Part shown: positions 28,326-36,870 of the stretch, piece after piece
Layout of the letters: every line of letters starts with the position of its first letter
How positions within the stretch are numbered: position 1 is the first letter of the stretch
Origin: Endozoicomonas sp. G2_1
Lineage (GTDB): Bacteria; Pseudomonadota; Gammaproteobacteria; Enterobacterales; Alteromonadaceae
Direction: 5' to 3'
Assembly: GCF_017744155.1 (NCBI RefSeq)
Contig: NZ_JAGHQT010000015.1
Coordinates: 1-64,000, forward strand
DNA length: 64,000 bases
The notes under the pieces: generated by a model
Database searches by the model: none
Told to the model about the DNA's origin: nothing
What the model saw: only the letters and a program-made list of their open reading frames with translations
Made by a program: the position numbers and the translations under genes

Positions 28326-29312
28326 CTAACTCAACACTTCTACAACATAGTCACTTATCGTGACATGGCCGCTGTCATCAAGAGTTAGTTGCCAAGTTTC
28401 GTTAACTAACATATTAATGCTTTCGCCTTTGAGAGCTGAGTCTGGGTAGGTATCGGCTTTTAACCTTATGCGCAATTGTGCTTCGCAGCTTGTTACACCA
28501 TCAGGTGCATTTTGCTTGTCATTTTCGGTGACAATTAGCTGTTCAACAATGTGTTCACAGTTTGGTTTAAAAGTCGCACGGGCAATCGCGTACCAATCTC
28601 TGAACCCTTCGTGACCAATAAACTCACCATCAGGCATTACCATGCGAATATCGTCACTCAAATGAGCGAGAAACTTATTTTCGTCGTCGGCTAGTACATC
28701 GAAATCGGCAAACCACTGGTTGACAAATTTAGCAACTTTTTGCTCCGCAGAGCCAGCGAGTTGGTTAATTTGTTCAATTAAGCGATGGCTGTGATCTAGC
28801 GCTAAGTTTTGTACGTCTTCGAGCTCGTTGTAAACCCCTGGAATATAGACCATGCCATGAGTGTAAATAGGCGCGGCAAAGTTCATTTCAGCCAAGTAAG
28901 CGGTTTGCTGCAATGGTAAAATTAACAGCTCAATAGTGAAATGGTTGTAGCCAAGCGGTTGATATGAGTCTTTTGGCCCGCCGATGGTAAAAGATAAAAT
29001 TAAGTCTTTACCTTTTAGTTTGTCGCCTTTGGCACCGTAAGCAAAGTTGTAGCTAAACACATCGTCTAACCATTTTTTCAACAATGCCGGCGTTGAGTAC
29101 CAATAAAATGGAAACTGCAAAACAACAATATCTGCTTTGATCAGCGCCGCTTGCTCAGCGCCAACATCGATTTGATAATCGGGGTAAAGTTGATGAAGCT
29201 TACGCACTTCGAGGTTATCGAGTTGCTGCTCAAGCGACTCGATAATTACCGTATTAGTATTTGATTCGGCAAGGTTAGGGTGACCCGAGACAACGAGAAT
29301 ATTAGTCATCAT
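28326..29312 (-). CDS. Fusion of a flavodoxin-like NAD(P)H:quinone reductase with a SnoaL/NTF2 domain
   Basis: A 328-residue two-domain protein. Residues 1-190 form a Flavodoxin_2 domain like KefF/KefG/MdaB: NILVVSGHPN start, VLQFPFYWYSTPALLKKW, DDVFSYNFAYG, and FTIGGPKDSY binding FMN/FAD. Residues 200-328 form an NTF2/SnoaL-like domain (FVNQWFADFDVLADDENKFL, DDIRMVMPDGEFIGHEGFRD in part, final ETWQLTLDDSG). The second domain could bind a product or an aromatic substrate next to the flavin. ATG 29312 or 29309; AGGATTA precedes both. It follows an exported NTF2-like gene by 5 bases, so they are one operon. Confidence 0.82.
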   Translation of the reverse strand: MMTNILVVSGHPNLAESNTNTVIIESLEQQLDNLEVRKLHQLYPDYQIDVGAEQAALIKADIVVLQFPFYWYSTPALLKKWLDDVFSYNFAYGAKGDKLKGKDLILSFTIGGPKDSYQPLGYNHFTIELLILPLQQTAYLAEMNFAAPIYTHGMVYIPGVYNELEDVQNLALDHSHRLIEQINQLAGSAEQKVAKFVNQWFADFDVLADDENKFLAHLSDDIRMVMPDGEFIGHEGFRDWYAIARATFKPNCEHIVEQLIVTENDKQNAPDGVTSCEAQLRIRLKADTYPDSALKGESINMLVNETWQLTLDDSGHVTISDYVVEVLS

Positions 29313-29317
29313 TAATC

Positions 29318-29851
29318 CTAGTTAAAAAAGCTGTTAAAGAAGGCGTCTGAGCGATATAAGTCGCCTGAAAAGTTTTGTACGCGTTTTATTTTTCCATTTT
29401 CAATCTGATAAAGCAGTATCCAGTTAATATCGATGTTTTCGCCATCCGTATTGCTAAAACCGCGATGAGCATCGATGACATAAGTATCGTTTGCTGCCAA
29501 AATCATTACTTCTGCCTTAAAGCCTGCTTTGCCTAACTGACTGAAAAATTCAGTGAACTCAGCAATACCTTTTTTAGTGCCGGCAAGTTTGTGACGTCCG
29601 GGGATATGCCATTCAACATCTTCAGCAACAAATTGTTTGATTGCCACCAAGTCACCTTTTGCGTAAGCACCGAAGAAGCCTTGCACTACTTTTAATGCCG
29701 CACTATTTTCAGAACCACTTGCAACTGGGTTAGCTGGTTTTGGCCACAGGTTTTCTTGGTTAATGGCTTTTGCATCATCTGCCAATATTGAATTACTGAC
29801 CAAGGCAATAGAAGCCACGCCGAGTAATGATAAAGCTAATTTTTTTAACAT
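29318..29851 (-). CDS. Exported SnoaL/NTF2-like protein
   Basis: A 177-residue protein. The signal peptide (MLKKLALSLLGVASIALV, then SILADD) directs export. The mature part is a complete SnoaL-like fold: ALKVVQGFFGAYAKGDLVAI, FVAEDVEWHIPG, GIAEFTEFFSQLG, and DINWILLYQIENGKI. The conserved Trp-His in EDVEWHIPG is typical of this group. ATG 29851 follows TAGGAGTTTATCT; the frame to 29911 adds 20 residues ahead of the signal peptide and is rejected. First gene of the operon with the flavodoxin fusion, behind promoter B. Confidence 0.8.
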   Translation of the reverse strand: MLKKLALSLLGVASIALVSNSILADDAKAINQENLWPKPANPVASGSENSAALKVVQGFFGAYAKGDLVAIKQFVAEDVEWHIPGRHKLAGTKKGIAEFTEFFSQLGKAGFKAEVMILAANDTYVIDAHRGFSNTDGENIDINWILLYQIENGKIKRVQNFSGDLYRSDAFFNSFFN

Positions 29852-29924
29852 AGATAAACTCCTAACGTGTTTGAGGTCGCTGACGTCGATACTCGATAGT
29901 TTTATTAGCAACGGGAATAAGGCT

Positions 29925-29995
29925 AGTGTAGAAAAATAGATTGATAATAATTAGATGCTTATTAGCTAAATAATTATTAGTCCTTAGCTAATAAT
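29925..29995 (-). promoter_or_regulatory. Promoter B with LysR-type palindrome (shared 71-bp block)
   Basis: TTATTAG-TCCTTAG-CTAATAA (29974-29994) is a perfect 7-7-7 palindrome of the T-N11-A type. ATTAGCTAA (29961-29969), TATCAATCT and a -10-like TACACT (complement of 29925-29930) lie at exactly the same spacings as in promoter A. It stands 74-144 bases upstream of ATG 29851. Confidence 0.72.
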
Positions 29996-30042
29996 GTAAC
30001 TATTGTGATTACAGATATTTGCTAAATGTTAGGCGCAATAAA

Positions 30043-30068
30043 AAAGCTCTTTCAAAAGAAAGAGCTTT
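30043..30068 (-). terminator. Terminator of the secreted-protein gene
   Basis: AAAGCTCTTTC (30043-30053) pairs perfectly with GAAAGAGCTTT (30058-30068) around AAAA. On the minus strand the stem continues into a T-rich tail. It lies 46 bases after the stop at 30115. Confidence 0.85.
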
Positions 30069-30114
30069 AGATATAAGTCTATGATGCGTGGCATCGTTTT
30101 ATTTTTGTTGAGCC

Positions 30115-31815
30115 TTATCGTCTAATTGAGCCGCCACACTGCTTGGGCACAATTAACTTCATTTTAGCTTTGTTGTTGTTTTCGAGTGTCTCGTCTACTT
30201 CAGCAAAAGTGTCAGCTTGAGCAAATATACTGTATTTACCTGCTGGTAAGGTCACCGAGCCGTTAACAAAGGTTGAGCTGTAGCCATTTAGTCCTGCTAA
30301 GTCATTCTTTTTCCTAATTAGGCCTCCTGCTGCGATACTGGTTGAGAACTGGGTGGCGTTGTCTGTTTCAGTATTGAAAACATTGTACGCATATCGGTAG
30401 CTGCAACCGCGTTCGGTGATTGCTGACGCATCATCTAGCGAGAGTTCGATTGTACTGCCCCAAGGTGCCATCGTCTGACCTAGGATTAAATCGCCCCGTA
30501 AGACTAAGTCAACTTTTCTGCCGAAGATATCTGGTGATAAATAGGTGGTTTTTATCGCTGAGCAGTAGGCTTTATAATGTGTACTGACCATTTTTGATTG
30601 ACCGTCGAGTTGCACTTCAACGGCGATAATAGGCTTTTGGTTTAGCGTTAGGTTATTCCCTAGGCTTTGTAAACCACCATTATCAATGGCTTGTATATTG
30701 TTGCTAGCAAGTGATCCCTTACCTTCTGATTTTGCGGGCAATATCGAAATTTTGTGAGTGAGTAGTACTAGATCAGTATTAACAAATGACTTTTGTTTCC
30801 AGCTAGTTACCGGCTTGCCGTTTTCAATAAAACGATAGCGCAGTTTTCTTGTTACGTTTGACGCATTGTTTAATGCTATTGATGCCGTCGCAGTTACTTT
30901 ACGCGGGCATTTGCCTGTTGATATTGGAGGATCAACGCTAATCGATGCCGTTTCAATTAATAGCGGGTTTAATATGCCGCCATCGTCGCCAAGTTCAACT
31001 TTCGGCGTATATTCGAGCTTTGGGTCACCAATATAGTTATATCGAATTGTTACTGGAACTTCAGAATAGCTGAAAAACGGCGTGGTTGGATCCCAGTCGT
31101 GGTCATACGGCCAAATGTAGTCAGGCGCTTTAATTGAGCAAGACGCTGCTAACGTGAGTGGTACGTCAATACTAAAGCTGTGATTTTGTTTAAAGAACTC
31201 AAGACGATCACCACCATTTTCAATATGTTGTTGCAAGGCTTGATTAAACAGAGTTTCGCCATCAATTGCAGGTGTAGCTTCACCCTTTGGATGGCGCAGT
31301 GAAGCGACTGGAATATTGAAGTCAAAAGGCGCAGCCGCTCGGCCAATCATAGACAAACTATTTAGGTTATTGGCGTTTCTTAACTGCCAAGTTTCAGGGA
31401 TGACAGCAGGATAAGCAATGCCATCGTAATAGTCTCCGCGGTCGTATTGGTGATAGTATTCAATATCTGGTTGGCCTCCCGTTCCCAGCCATACTTGAGT
31501 GTGTTCCTTGTCGATGTAGCTCTTGCGTCTAACGCCAAAACTGATGTACTTAGAATAGCCACATTGCTTAACAGCTGTTAAACCGCTAAAAGTGACTTCA
31601 TCTGATGAATACCCCATGGTGAAGTCTTTCAACTTAGTACTTGCCGAGTTGTTTTGCATATTAAGCTCAACAACTGGGTTTGGCACATTTAAACGTAAAT
31701 CGAGAAATATGTTGTCGGTAACATAGCCTGACTCTGCCGATACGCTGGTCGCGAGGCTAATTGCCGACAGGGCGAACAATGTGCTCACTGTATTCTTTGT
31801 GTTGACTACCTGCAT
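30115..31815 (-). CDS. Secreted protein with Ig-like and CARDB-like domains, function unknown
   Basis: A 566-residue protein with a signal peptide (cleavage after SVSAE, about residue 27). The N-terminal half has no family I recognise. At about 300-360 a STGKCPRKVTATASI stretch leading to LRYRFIENGKPV looks like an Ig-like beta sandwich found in secreted proteins. The C-terminus (LPAGKYSIFAQADTFAEVDE, then ENNNKAKMKLIV) is CARDB-like, the pattern of extracellular adhesion or cell-wall modules. Eight or so cysteines suggest disulfides. ATG 31815 follows TTGGAGATATTAC. It stands alone between a terminator and a LysR gene. Confidence 0.6.
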   Translation of the reverse strand: MQVVNTKNTVSTLFALSAISLATSVSAESGYVTDNIFLDLRLNVPNPVVELNMQNNSASTKLKDFTMGYSSDEVTFSGLTAVKQCGYSKYISFGVRRKSYIDKEHTQVWLGTGGQPDIEYYHQYDRGDYYDGIAYPAVIPETWQLRNANNLNSLSMIGRAAAPFDFNIPVASLRHPKGEATPAIDGETLFNQALQQHIENGGDRLEFFKQNHSFSIDVPLTLAASCSIKAPDYIWPYDHDWDPTTPFFSYSEVPVTIRYNYIGDPKLEYTPKVELGDDGGILNPLLIETASISVDPPISTGKCPRKVTATASIALNNASNVTRKLRYRFIENGKPVTSWKQKSFVNTDLVLLTHKISILPAKSEGKGSLASNNIQAIDNGGLQSLGNNLTLNQKPIIAVEVQLDGQSKMVSTHYKAYCSAIKTTYLSPDIFGRKVDLVLRGDLILGQTMAPWGSTIELSLDDASAITERGCSYRYAYNVFNTETDNATQFSTSIAAGGLIRKKNDLAGLNGYSSTFVNGSVTLPAGKYSIFAQADTFAEVDETLENNNKAKMKLIVPKQCGGSIRR

Positions 31816-32101
31816 GTAATATCTCCAATCCTTATTGTATTTGACTATCTTTTTATTGAGCTACTGGCGCTAACTTTTCGCTGTTGTTAATACCGAATGA
31901 GATAATAAGGTTCAGTAATAAGTTGGCGCGTTAACTAAGCTCAGTGCATGGTAGAAGAAACGCAGGTGTGGGGTAAAATTATATAATTTAATAGCGCTAT
32001 TAATTTAACTTTAATCTTTAAAAATCATGTGCTTGCTGGTCAGGCCTTGATGAAAAAACATCAGAAGCAGCGCTTGTTTTAGAGAGGGGGCGTTGTACTT
32101 T

Positions 32102-32959
32102 TTAAAGATATTGGGGCATATTATCGCGGAGATGCTCGATAACTCTTTTTTGTAAGTCGGAAACATATCTATTTTTGACGTAACTTAAGACTATGGCCAG
32201 TTGTACCTTATTTTTATGGTGAACTATTTCTATTAAGTCGCCTTCAACAACCATATGCTTTGAAGCAACGGCCTCGCCAAAGCCCATTTTTACGCCGTCT
32301 ATAAGACCATAAACATCGTCGTAAAAGCTGCGATCAAACTCTAAGTCTTGCATGCCTTGCTCGGCAAAAAAATCATAGGTGGTCATGTCGTGGACATCGT
32401 GATCTAAAAAGCATGGTGGTGACTGGCGAAATTCTGCATTTCTATTGCGAATATGCACGAGAGTTTCATAGCCAACGATACAAGACTCAATACTGGGATC
32501 CTTAATTGGATCGTAAGTCAAAATAAAATCGACTTCCCCCGACAGCAGCAACGCTGGCAGTTCTCTTAGCTCTTTTGACAAAAACTCGGCTTTTAATTGA
32601 TGAGGAGAATTAATCAGTGGAATTAGTGATGGCATCACTACTGAGCGCATTACTGAGCTAAAGGCGCCAATGCGAATAATGCCATTGGCCATGGCACTTT
32701 GACCAGTAACACGGTTGAGGGCTTCTTGTTCACGAATCTCCAGATCTTGAACATAATCAAACAATAGTTTGCCCGATTCTGTGAGGGCAATACCATCTGG
32801 GTTGCGTATCAGGAGGTTGGTACCTAACTCCTGTTCGAGTTTAAGTACGCGCTGTGAAAGTGCAGACTGAGTAATGCAAAGCACGTCAGCTGCTTTACAA
32901 AAATTTCTTTCAATACCTACCTGAAAAAATGCGTTCAAACGATCTGTGTTTAACTTCAT
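32102..32959 (-). CDS. LysR-family transcriptional regulator
   Basis: A 285-residue LysR regulator. The helix-turn-helix occupies about residues 5-60 (NFCKAADVLCITQSALSQRV, then LEQELGTNLLIRN), followed by a periplasmic-binding-like effector domain that is more divergent than in the neighbouring LysR proteins. Its start is 175 bases from the divergent LysR at 33134, so the two may share an operator region. No target is evident beyond that. Confidence 0.85.
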   Translation of the reverse strand: MKLNTDRLNAFFQVGIERNFCKAADVLCITQSALSQRVLKLEQELGTNLLIRNPDGIALTESGKLLFDYVQDLEIREQEALNRVTGQSAMANGIIRIGAFSSVMRSVVMPSLIPLINSPHQLKAEFLSKELRELPALLLSGEVDFILTYDPIKDPSIESCIVGYETLVHIRNRNAEFRQSPPCFLDHDVHDMTTYDFFAEQGMQDLEFDRSFYDDVYGLIDGVKMGFGEAVASKHMVVEGDLIEIVHHKNKVQLAIVLSYVKNRYVSDLQKRVIEHLRDNMPQYL

Positions 32960-33083
32960 TGGTCAGTATCTGGCTCAACCCTCAATATAGTTGATTATAT
33001 TGCTTTTGGGGGTAATTGATAGAGATAAATTTGCCCGCTTTGCAAACTAAAATGAGATGGCAAAAGCGGTATTTGTAGATTAA

Positions 33084-33104
33084 TTATTAGTTTTTGCATA
33101 ATAA
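33084..33104 (+). promoter_or_regulatory. LysR-type palindrome in front of the LysR gene at 33134
   Basis: TTATTAG-TTTTTGC-ATAATAA matches the promoter A site in 13 of 14 arm positions, and its spacer begins TTTTT as in A. It lies 30-50 bases before ATG 33134, where autoregulation by LysR proteins usually takes place. Confidence 0.6.
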
Positions 33105-33133
33105 TACCCCATAAATACCTTTTGGCTTTTGTT

Positions 33134-34039
33134 ATGAATGGCACTATGTTTAATCAGTTAACTGTGTTTCACACCATTGTTCGTGAGGGCAGTATCACCA
33201 AAGCAGCTCAAAAGCTTGAAATTGCTTCGCCGTCGGTCAGTAATGCGCTCAAAGCCTTAGAGGAGCAACTTGGTTTACCGCTTTTTACACGAACAACACG
33301 CCGTATTGAATTAACTGAGGCGGGTAAGTTATTGCACGAGCAAACACAAAGCTCGATGACCGACTTAAACTTTGCCTTTGAGCGTGTTAGTGATTTAAGC
33401 AAAGTACCTTCAGGTAAGGTCCGTTTAACCCTGCCAAGGTTTGTTTATCAATACTTGTTGAAACCGTTTTATCTTGAATTTTGCCAGCGCTACCCTTCGA
33501 TAGAATTGGAAATATCGATATCGGACGCAGCCATTGATATTTTAAAAGAGGGTTTTGACTTAGGCATTCGCTTTGGTGACCGAGTGGAAGAAGGCATGAT
33601 CGCAAGGCGTTTAACTGAGCCGATGAAAGAAGCCTTATTTGCATCGCCCCGTTATTTTGAGCGGTATGGCACGCCACAAAGCCCGATCGAACTTAGCGCA
33701 CACAAATTAGTTCAGTATCGATTTATCGCCTCAAACCAATTGGCACCTTTGCTGTTAATCGACAATGGCCAATCGTTAACCGTTGATATGCCCAAAGCAC
33801 TAATCGTTAACGACACTGATATCATGTTAGACGGCGCTTTATCCGGCCTTGGTATTGGCCGCATGGTTGAACCTATGGTGCAAGACTACTTTGCCTCTGG
33901 CCAGCTGTTACCAGTCTTGCAACCTCATTGGTACCCATACTCGCCACTTTATGTTTATTTTCACAAAAATGCCCAAAAAGCGAAGCGAGTACGGGTGTTA
34001 ATCGACTTTTTATTGGAGAAGTGTGGCGTTAGTACCTAG
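33134..34039 (+). CDS. LysR-family regulator (CrgA-like), candidate controller of the 26-30 kb operons
   Basis: A 301-residue LysR protein. The DNA-binding part reads FNQLTVFHTIVREGSITKAA and LEEQLGLPLFTRTTRRIELT, the CrgA-type signature, with a full effector domain (GFDLGIRFGDRVEEGMIARR). ATG 33134 is chosen; TTG 33122 and ATG 33146 are possible, and none has a strong ribosome site. A near copy of the palindrome found at promoters A and B precedes it. It overlaps the 3' end of the convergent MFS gene by 30 bases. It is a paralogue of the LysR at 39404. Confidence 0.86.
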   Translation: MNGTMFNQLTVFHTIVREGSITKAAQKLEIASPSVSNALKALEEQLGLPLFTRTTRRIELTEAGKLLHEQTQSSMTDLNFAFERVSDLSKVPSGKVRLTLPRFVYQYLLKPFYLEFCQRYPSIELEISISDAAIDILKEGFDLGIRFGDRVEEGMIARRLTEPMKEALFASPRYFERYGTPQSPIELSAHKLVQYRFIASNQLAPLLLIDNGQSLTVDMPKALIVNDTDIMLDGALSGLGIGRMVEPMVQDYFASGQLLPVLQPHWYPYSPLYVYFHKNAQKAKRVRVLIDFLLEKCGVST

Positions 34040-35200
34040 CTTATCACGGTTGTCTAAATAGGCTGATATTCTCGTTAATACTAATGCTAGTACAACAATT
34101 AGTGCGCCAATCCAAGGTAAATGGAGTAGCGCCATATCTTCAACCACAACACCGCCGACAATTGACCCTATAGCAATCCCCACGTTAAATGCCGCAATGT
34201 TTAAGCCTGAGGCAACGTCTACCGCATTTGGTGTATATTTTTCAGCAAGCTGTACAACATAAACTTGTAAGCCAGGGACGTTGCCAAAGGCAAATGCCCC
34301 CCAAATAAGTACGGTAAGCACCGCACTAACAGGATTACTAGCAGTAAAGCTAAAGGCAACTAACACCAGAGCTAGTGCAGTGAAAATAATCTGTAGTGCT
34401 TTTACTGGGCCTAAGTTATCGGCAAGTTTGCCACCCCAAATGTTACCAATAGCAACAGAAACACCGTAAACCAGCATGATTAGACCAATTGAACTAGAGG
34501 CAAAGCCAGACACGTTTTCTAAAATAGGTGCCAAATAAGTAAATGCGACAAAAGTACCACCGTAACCAACTGCGGTCGTGCTGTAAACAATCAGTAGACG
34601 AGGTTGAGTTAGCACCTTGATTAGCTCAGTGAACTTGGCTGGCGCCGCTTGTTTTAAATTTGACGGAACCAACAGCGTTGAGCCTATTAACGCGATTAAA
34701 CCGAGCAACGAAACCGTTAGAAAAGTTGCTCGCCAACCAAATTCTTGACCAATCCAAGTCCCTAAAGGTACACCCGTGACTAGCGCGACAGTTAACCCGG
34801 TGAACATAATGGCTATGGCACTGGCTTCTTTGTCTTTCGGCACTAAACCTGTGGCAATTGTTGAACCAATCGAGAAGAACACACCGTGGGCAAGCCCGGT
34901 CAGTATTCGAGCGACAATTAATGAATGATACCCCGGCGCTTGCCAAGCCAATAAATTTCCGGCGACAAATAGCGCCATTAAAGTCATTAAAACCAGTTTT
35001 CTATTCCAGCGGCCGGTGAGAGCGGTTAATACCGGGGCACCAATCGCCACACCGAGCGCGTAAAGGCTGACGAGTAAGCCAGCAGACGGCAATGAAACCG
35101 CCAAGTCGTCGGCAATAGTTGGTACCAAACCAACAATCACAAACTCGGTGGTCCCAATGGCAAAAGCACTTAAGGTAAGTGCAAATAGAGCTAAAGGCAT
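34010..35200 (-). CDS. MFS drug/sugar exporter (DHA1, YdhP/AraJ-like)
   Basis: A 396-residue major facilitator with twelve hydrophobic helices. The N-terminal FAIGTTEFVIVGLVP and GRWNRKLVL loop (motif A between helices 2 and 3), and TGVPLGTWIGQEFGWRATF (motif C region) are typical of the DHA1 proton-coupled exporters such as YdhP, AraJ and NepI. ATG 35200 has CAGGAATTACAAG upstream. Divergent LysR at 35371 is the likely regulator. The last 10 codons lie on the opposite strand of the end of the LysR gene at 33134. Confidence 0.88.
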   Translation of the reverse strand: MPLALFALTLSAFAIGTTEFVIVGLVPTIADDLAVSLPSAGLLVSLYALGVAIGAPVLTALTGRWNRKLVLMTLMALFVAGNLLAWQAPGYHSLIVARILTGLAHGVFFSIGSTIATGLVPKDKEASAIAIMFTGLTVALVTGVPLGTWIGQEFGWRATFLTVSLLGLIALIGSTLLVPSNLKQAAPAKFTELIKVLTQPRLLIVYSTTAVGYGGTFVAFTYLAPILENVSGFASSSIGLIMLVYGVSVAIGNIWGGKLADNLGPVKALQIIFTALALVLVAFSFTASNPVSAVLTVLIWGAFAFGNVPGLQVYVVQLAEKYTPNAVDVASGLNIAAFNVGIAIGSIVGGVVVEDMALLHLPWIGALIVVLALVLTRISAYLDNRDKLGTNATLLQ

Positions 35201-35370
35201 CTTGTAATTCCTGTGAGTTAAAAAGATGCGCTATTATCAAGACTTCTCTGCACGACAAAAACCGCATAAATAACAAAATATTTTTGTTAAAATAGATATA
35301 ATCGAGCTAGTGTTATTGTCAGTTGTAGCACTGAAATTATGATTAACCGCGTAAAATACTAGGATGAAGC

Positions 35371-36255
35371 TTGATTAAATCTAAGACACAAGAGCTTGAA
35401 TACTTTATTGCCGTCGTCGACAGTGGCAGTTTTAGCGCGGCTGCCACCATACTTGATCAACAAGTGGCAAAGATTTCTCGTGCCATTGCTCGACTAGAAA
35501 AAGAGCTTGATATCACGCTGTTTAATCGAACCACTAGACGTGTTGAACTCACCGAAGAAGGACATGTCTTTTTCAACTACGCCAAGCGAGCTATCCAGGT
35601 ACTGACCGAGGGCGAAGAAACCCTAAACAACCTCAAAGGGGAGCCACGTGGTAAGCTGAGAATTGATGCCGCAAGTCCGTTTTTATACCACCAAATTATT
35701 CCTCATATTCAAGCTTTTACTAAGCAGTACCCCGACATTAATATCGAGTTGATTTCAAACGAAAGTATTGTCGACTTAATTGAAAAGAAAACCGATGTTG
35801 CTATCCGTATTGGTAAACTCAGCGATTCAAACTTATATGCGAAAAGGCTTGGCAACAGTAAGCTGCGGATGGTGGCTAGCCCTGATTATTTGGCGCAACA
35901 CTCAGCTCCTAAAAATAGTGCAGAACTAAGTGAACACAACCTAATTGGTTTTGTCGCCAACGCTAAACTCAATAATTGGCATCTGCGTGACGCGACGAAC
36001 ATTAAACCGAGTATTTTCGCCAGTAATGGTGAGTCTATTCGGCAATTGGTGCTTGCTGGCAATGGCATTGCGGCCTTGTCGAATTTTATGGTCAGTGAGG
36101 ATATTGCCAATGGCCGTTTAGTTGAACTGCTACCGGGCGGTATTGTGTCGCCAAACCCAAGAGAAGAAATCCACGCGGTTTACTACCGAAACTCGGCAGT
36201 ATCGTCGCGAATATCAGTCTTTCTCTCGTTTTTTGCCAAGCGAATGTCATTGTAA
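35371..36255 (+). CDS. LysR-family regulator divergent from the MFS exporter
   Basis: A 294-residue CrgA-type LysR regulator: ELEYFIAVVDSGSFSAAATI and LEKELDITLFNRTTRRVELT in the DNA-binding domain, KKTDVAIRIGKLSDSNLYAKR in the effector domain (shown in part as RIGKLSDSNL). The start is TTG 35371 with AGGATGAAGC in front; the nearby ATG 35364 is in another frame and stops after four codons. Position suggests it controls the divergent exporter. Confidence 0.85.
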   Translation: MIKSKTQELEYFIAVVDSGSFSAAATILDQQVAKISRAIARLEKELDITLFNRTTRRVELTEEGHVFFNYAKRAIQVLTEGEETLNNLKGEPRGKLRIDAASPFLYHQIIPHIQAFTKQYPDINIELISNESIVDLIEKKTDVAIRIGKLSDSNLYAKRLGNSKLRMVASPDYLAQHSAPKNSAELSEHNLIGFVANAKLNNWHLRDATNIKPSIFASNGESIRQLVLAGNGIAALSNFMVSEDIANGRLVELLPGGIVSPNPREEIHAVYYRNSAVSSRISVFLSFFAKRMSL

Positions 36256-36336
36256 TGTTTACCGCTAGCGACGCGAGTAATAGCTTCTGCCAATATTATT
36301 CGCTAAAATGGCCAGCGATTTTTCCGAGAGATTAAA

Positions 36337-36747
36337 ATGCCGACTCTTATTTTCAAAGCATTGGCTTCAAAAACGCTTATTTTGCTAACAGTATTGTTTG
36401 CCTTTGTTGGCCAAGCTTTTGCTGCGCTTAATACTATGCCGTGCGAAACAGGTATTGATAGTCACTCATTTAGTGAGTCTGAGCAGCATATCGCGGATTT
36501 AACACATATCGCTGTTGATGCTGATATCGCTGAGTACAATGAAGCAAGCGAAGACTGCTGCGACACAGATTGCTGTCAGTTAGGCTGTTTATGCTTAGCC
36601 AGTGGCTGTGCAAACCTTGCTTATATCAGTTTTGATATTGATGATATTCAAATGCTGTTTGATGAAAGTTCCACGCTTGGCTATCAGTTCCAGCAGATAT
36701 ACGCCCTAACATCTTCCTTGTATCGGCCCCCGATTTTTACCTCCTAG
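36337..36747 (+). CDS. Small exported Cys-rich protein, putative metal-binding (CopL/DUF2946-like)
   Basis: A 136-residue protein with a signal peptide (VGQAFAA, about residue 29). A dense cysteine block, CCDTDCCQLGCLCLASGC, lies near residues 84-101, and the tail ends YRPPIFTS, as in CopL/DUF2946-type proteins encoded beside metal TonB receptors. It would bind copper or zinc in the periplasm, or act as a sensor. It lies 123 bases upstream of a TonB receptor with a His-rich N-terminus, which supports a metal-related pair. Confidence 0.6.
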   Translation: MPTLIFKALASKTLILLTVLFAFVGQAFAALNTMPCETGIDSHSFSESEQHIADLTHIAVDADIAEYNEASEDCCDTDCCQLGCLCLASGCANLAYISFDIDDIQMLFDESSTLGYQFQQIYALTSSLYRPPIFTS

Positions 36748-36870
36748 TGGCTTTATTCAGCCGCTACCTGCTATTGCGATTTAGCGCCATCTATTTATTC
36801 ATTTATTTGGCTAGCTCCACAGTCAGCTAGGTCTGACTTTGGTTAAGCCATAAGCGTTGTTGAGGTAAAA

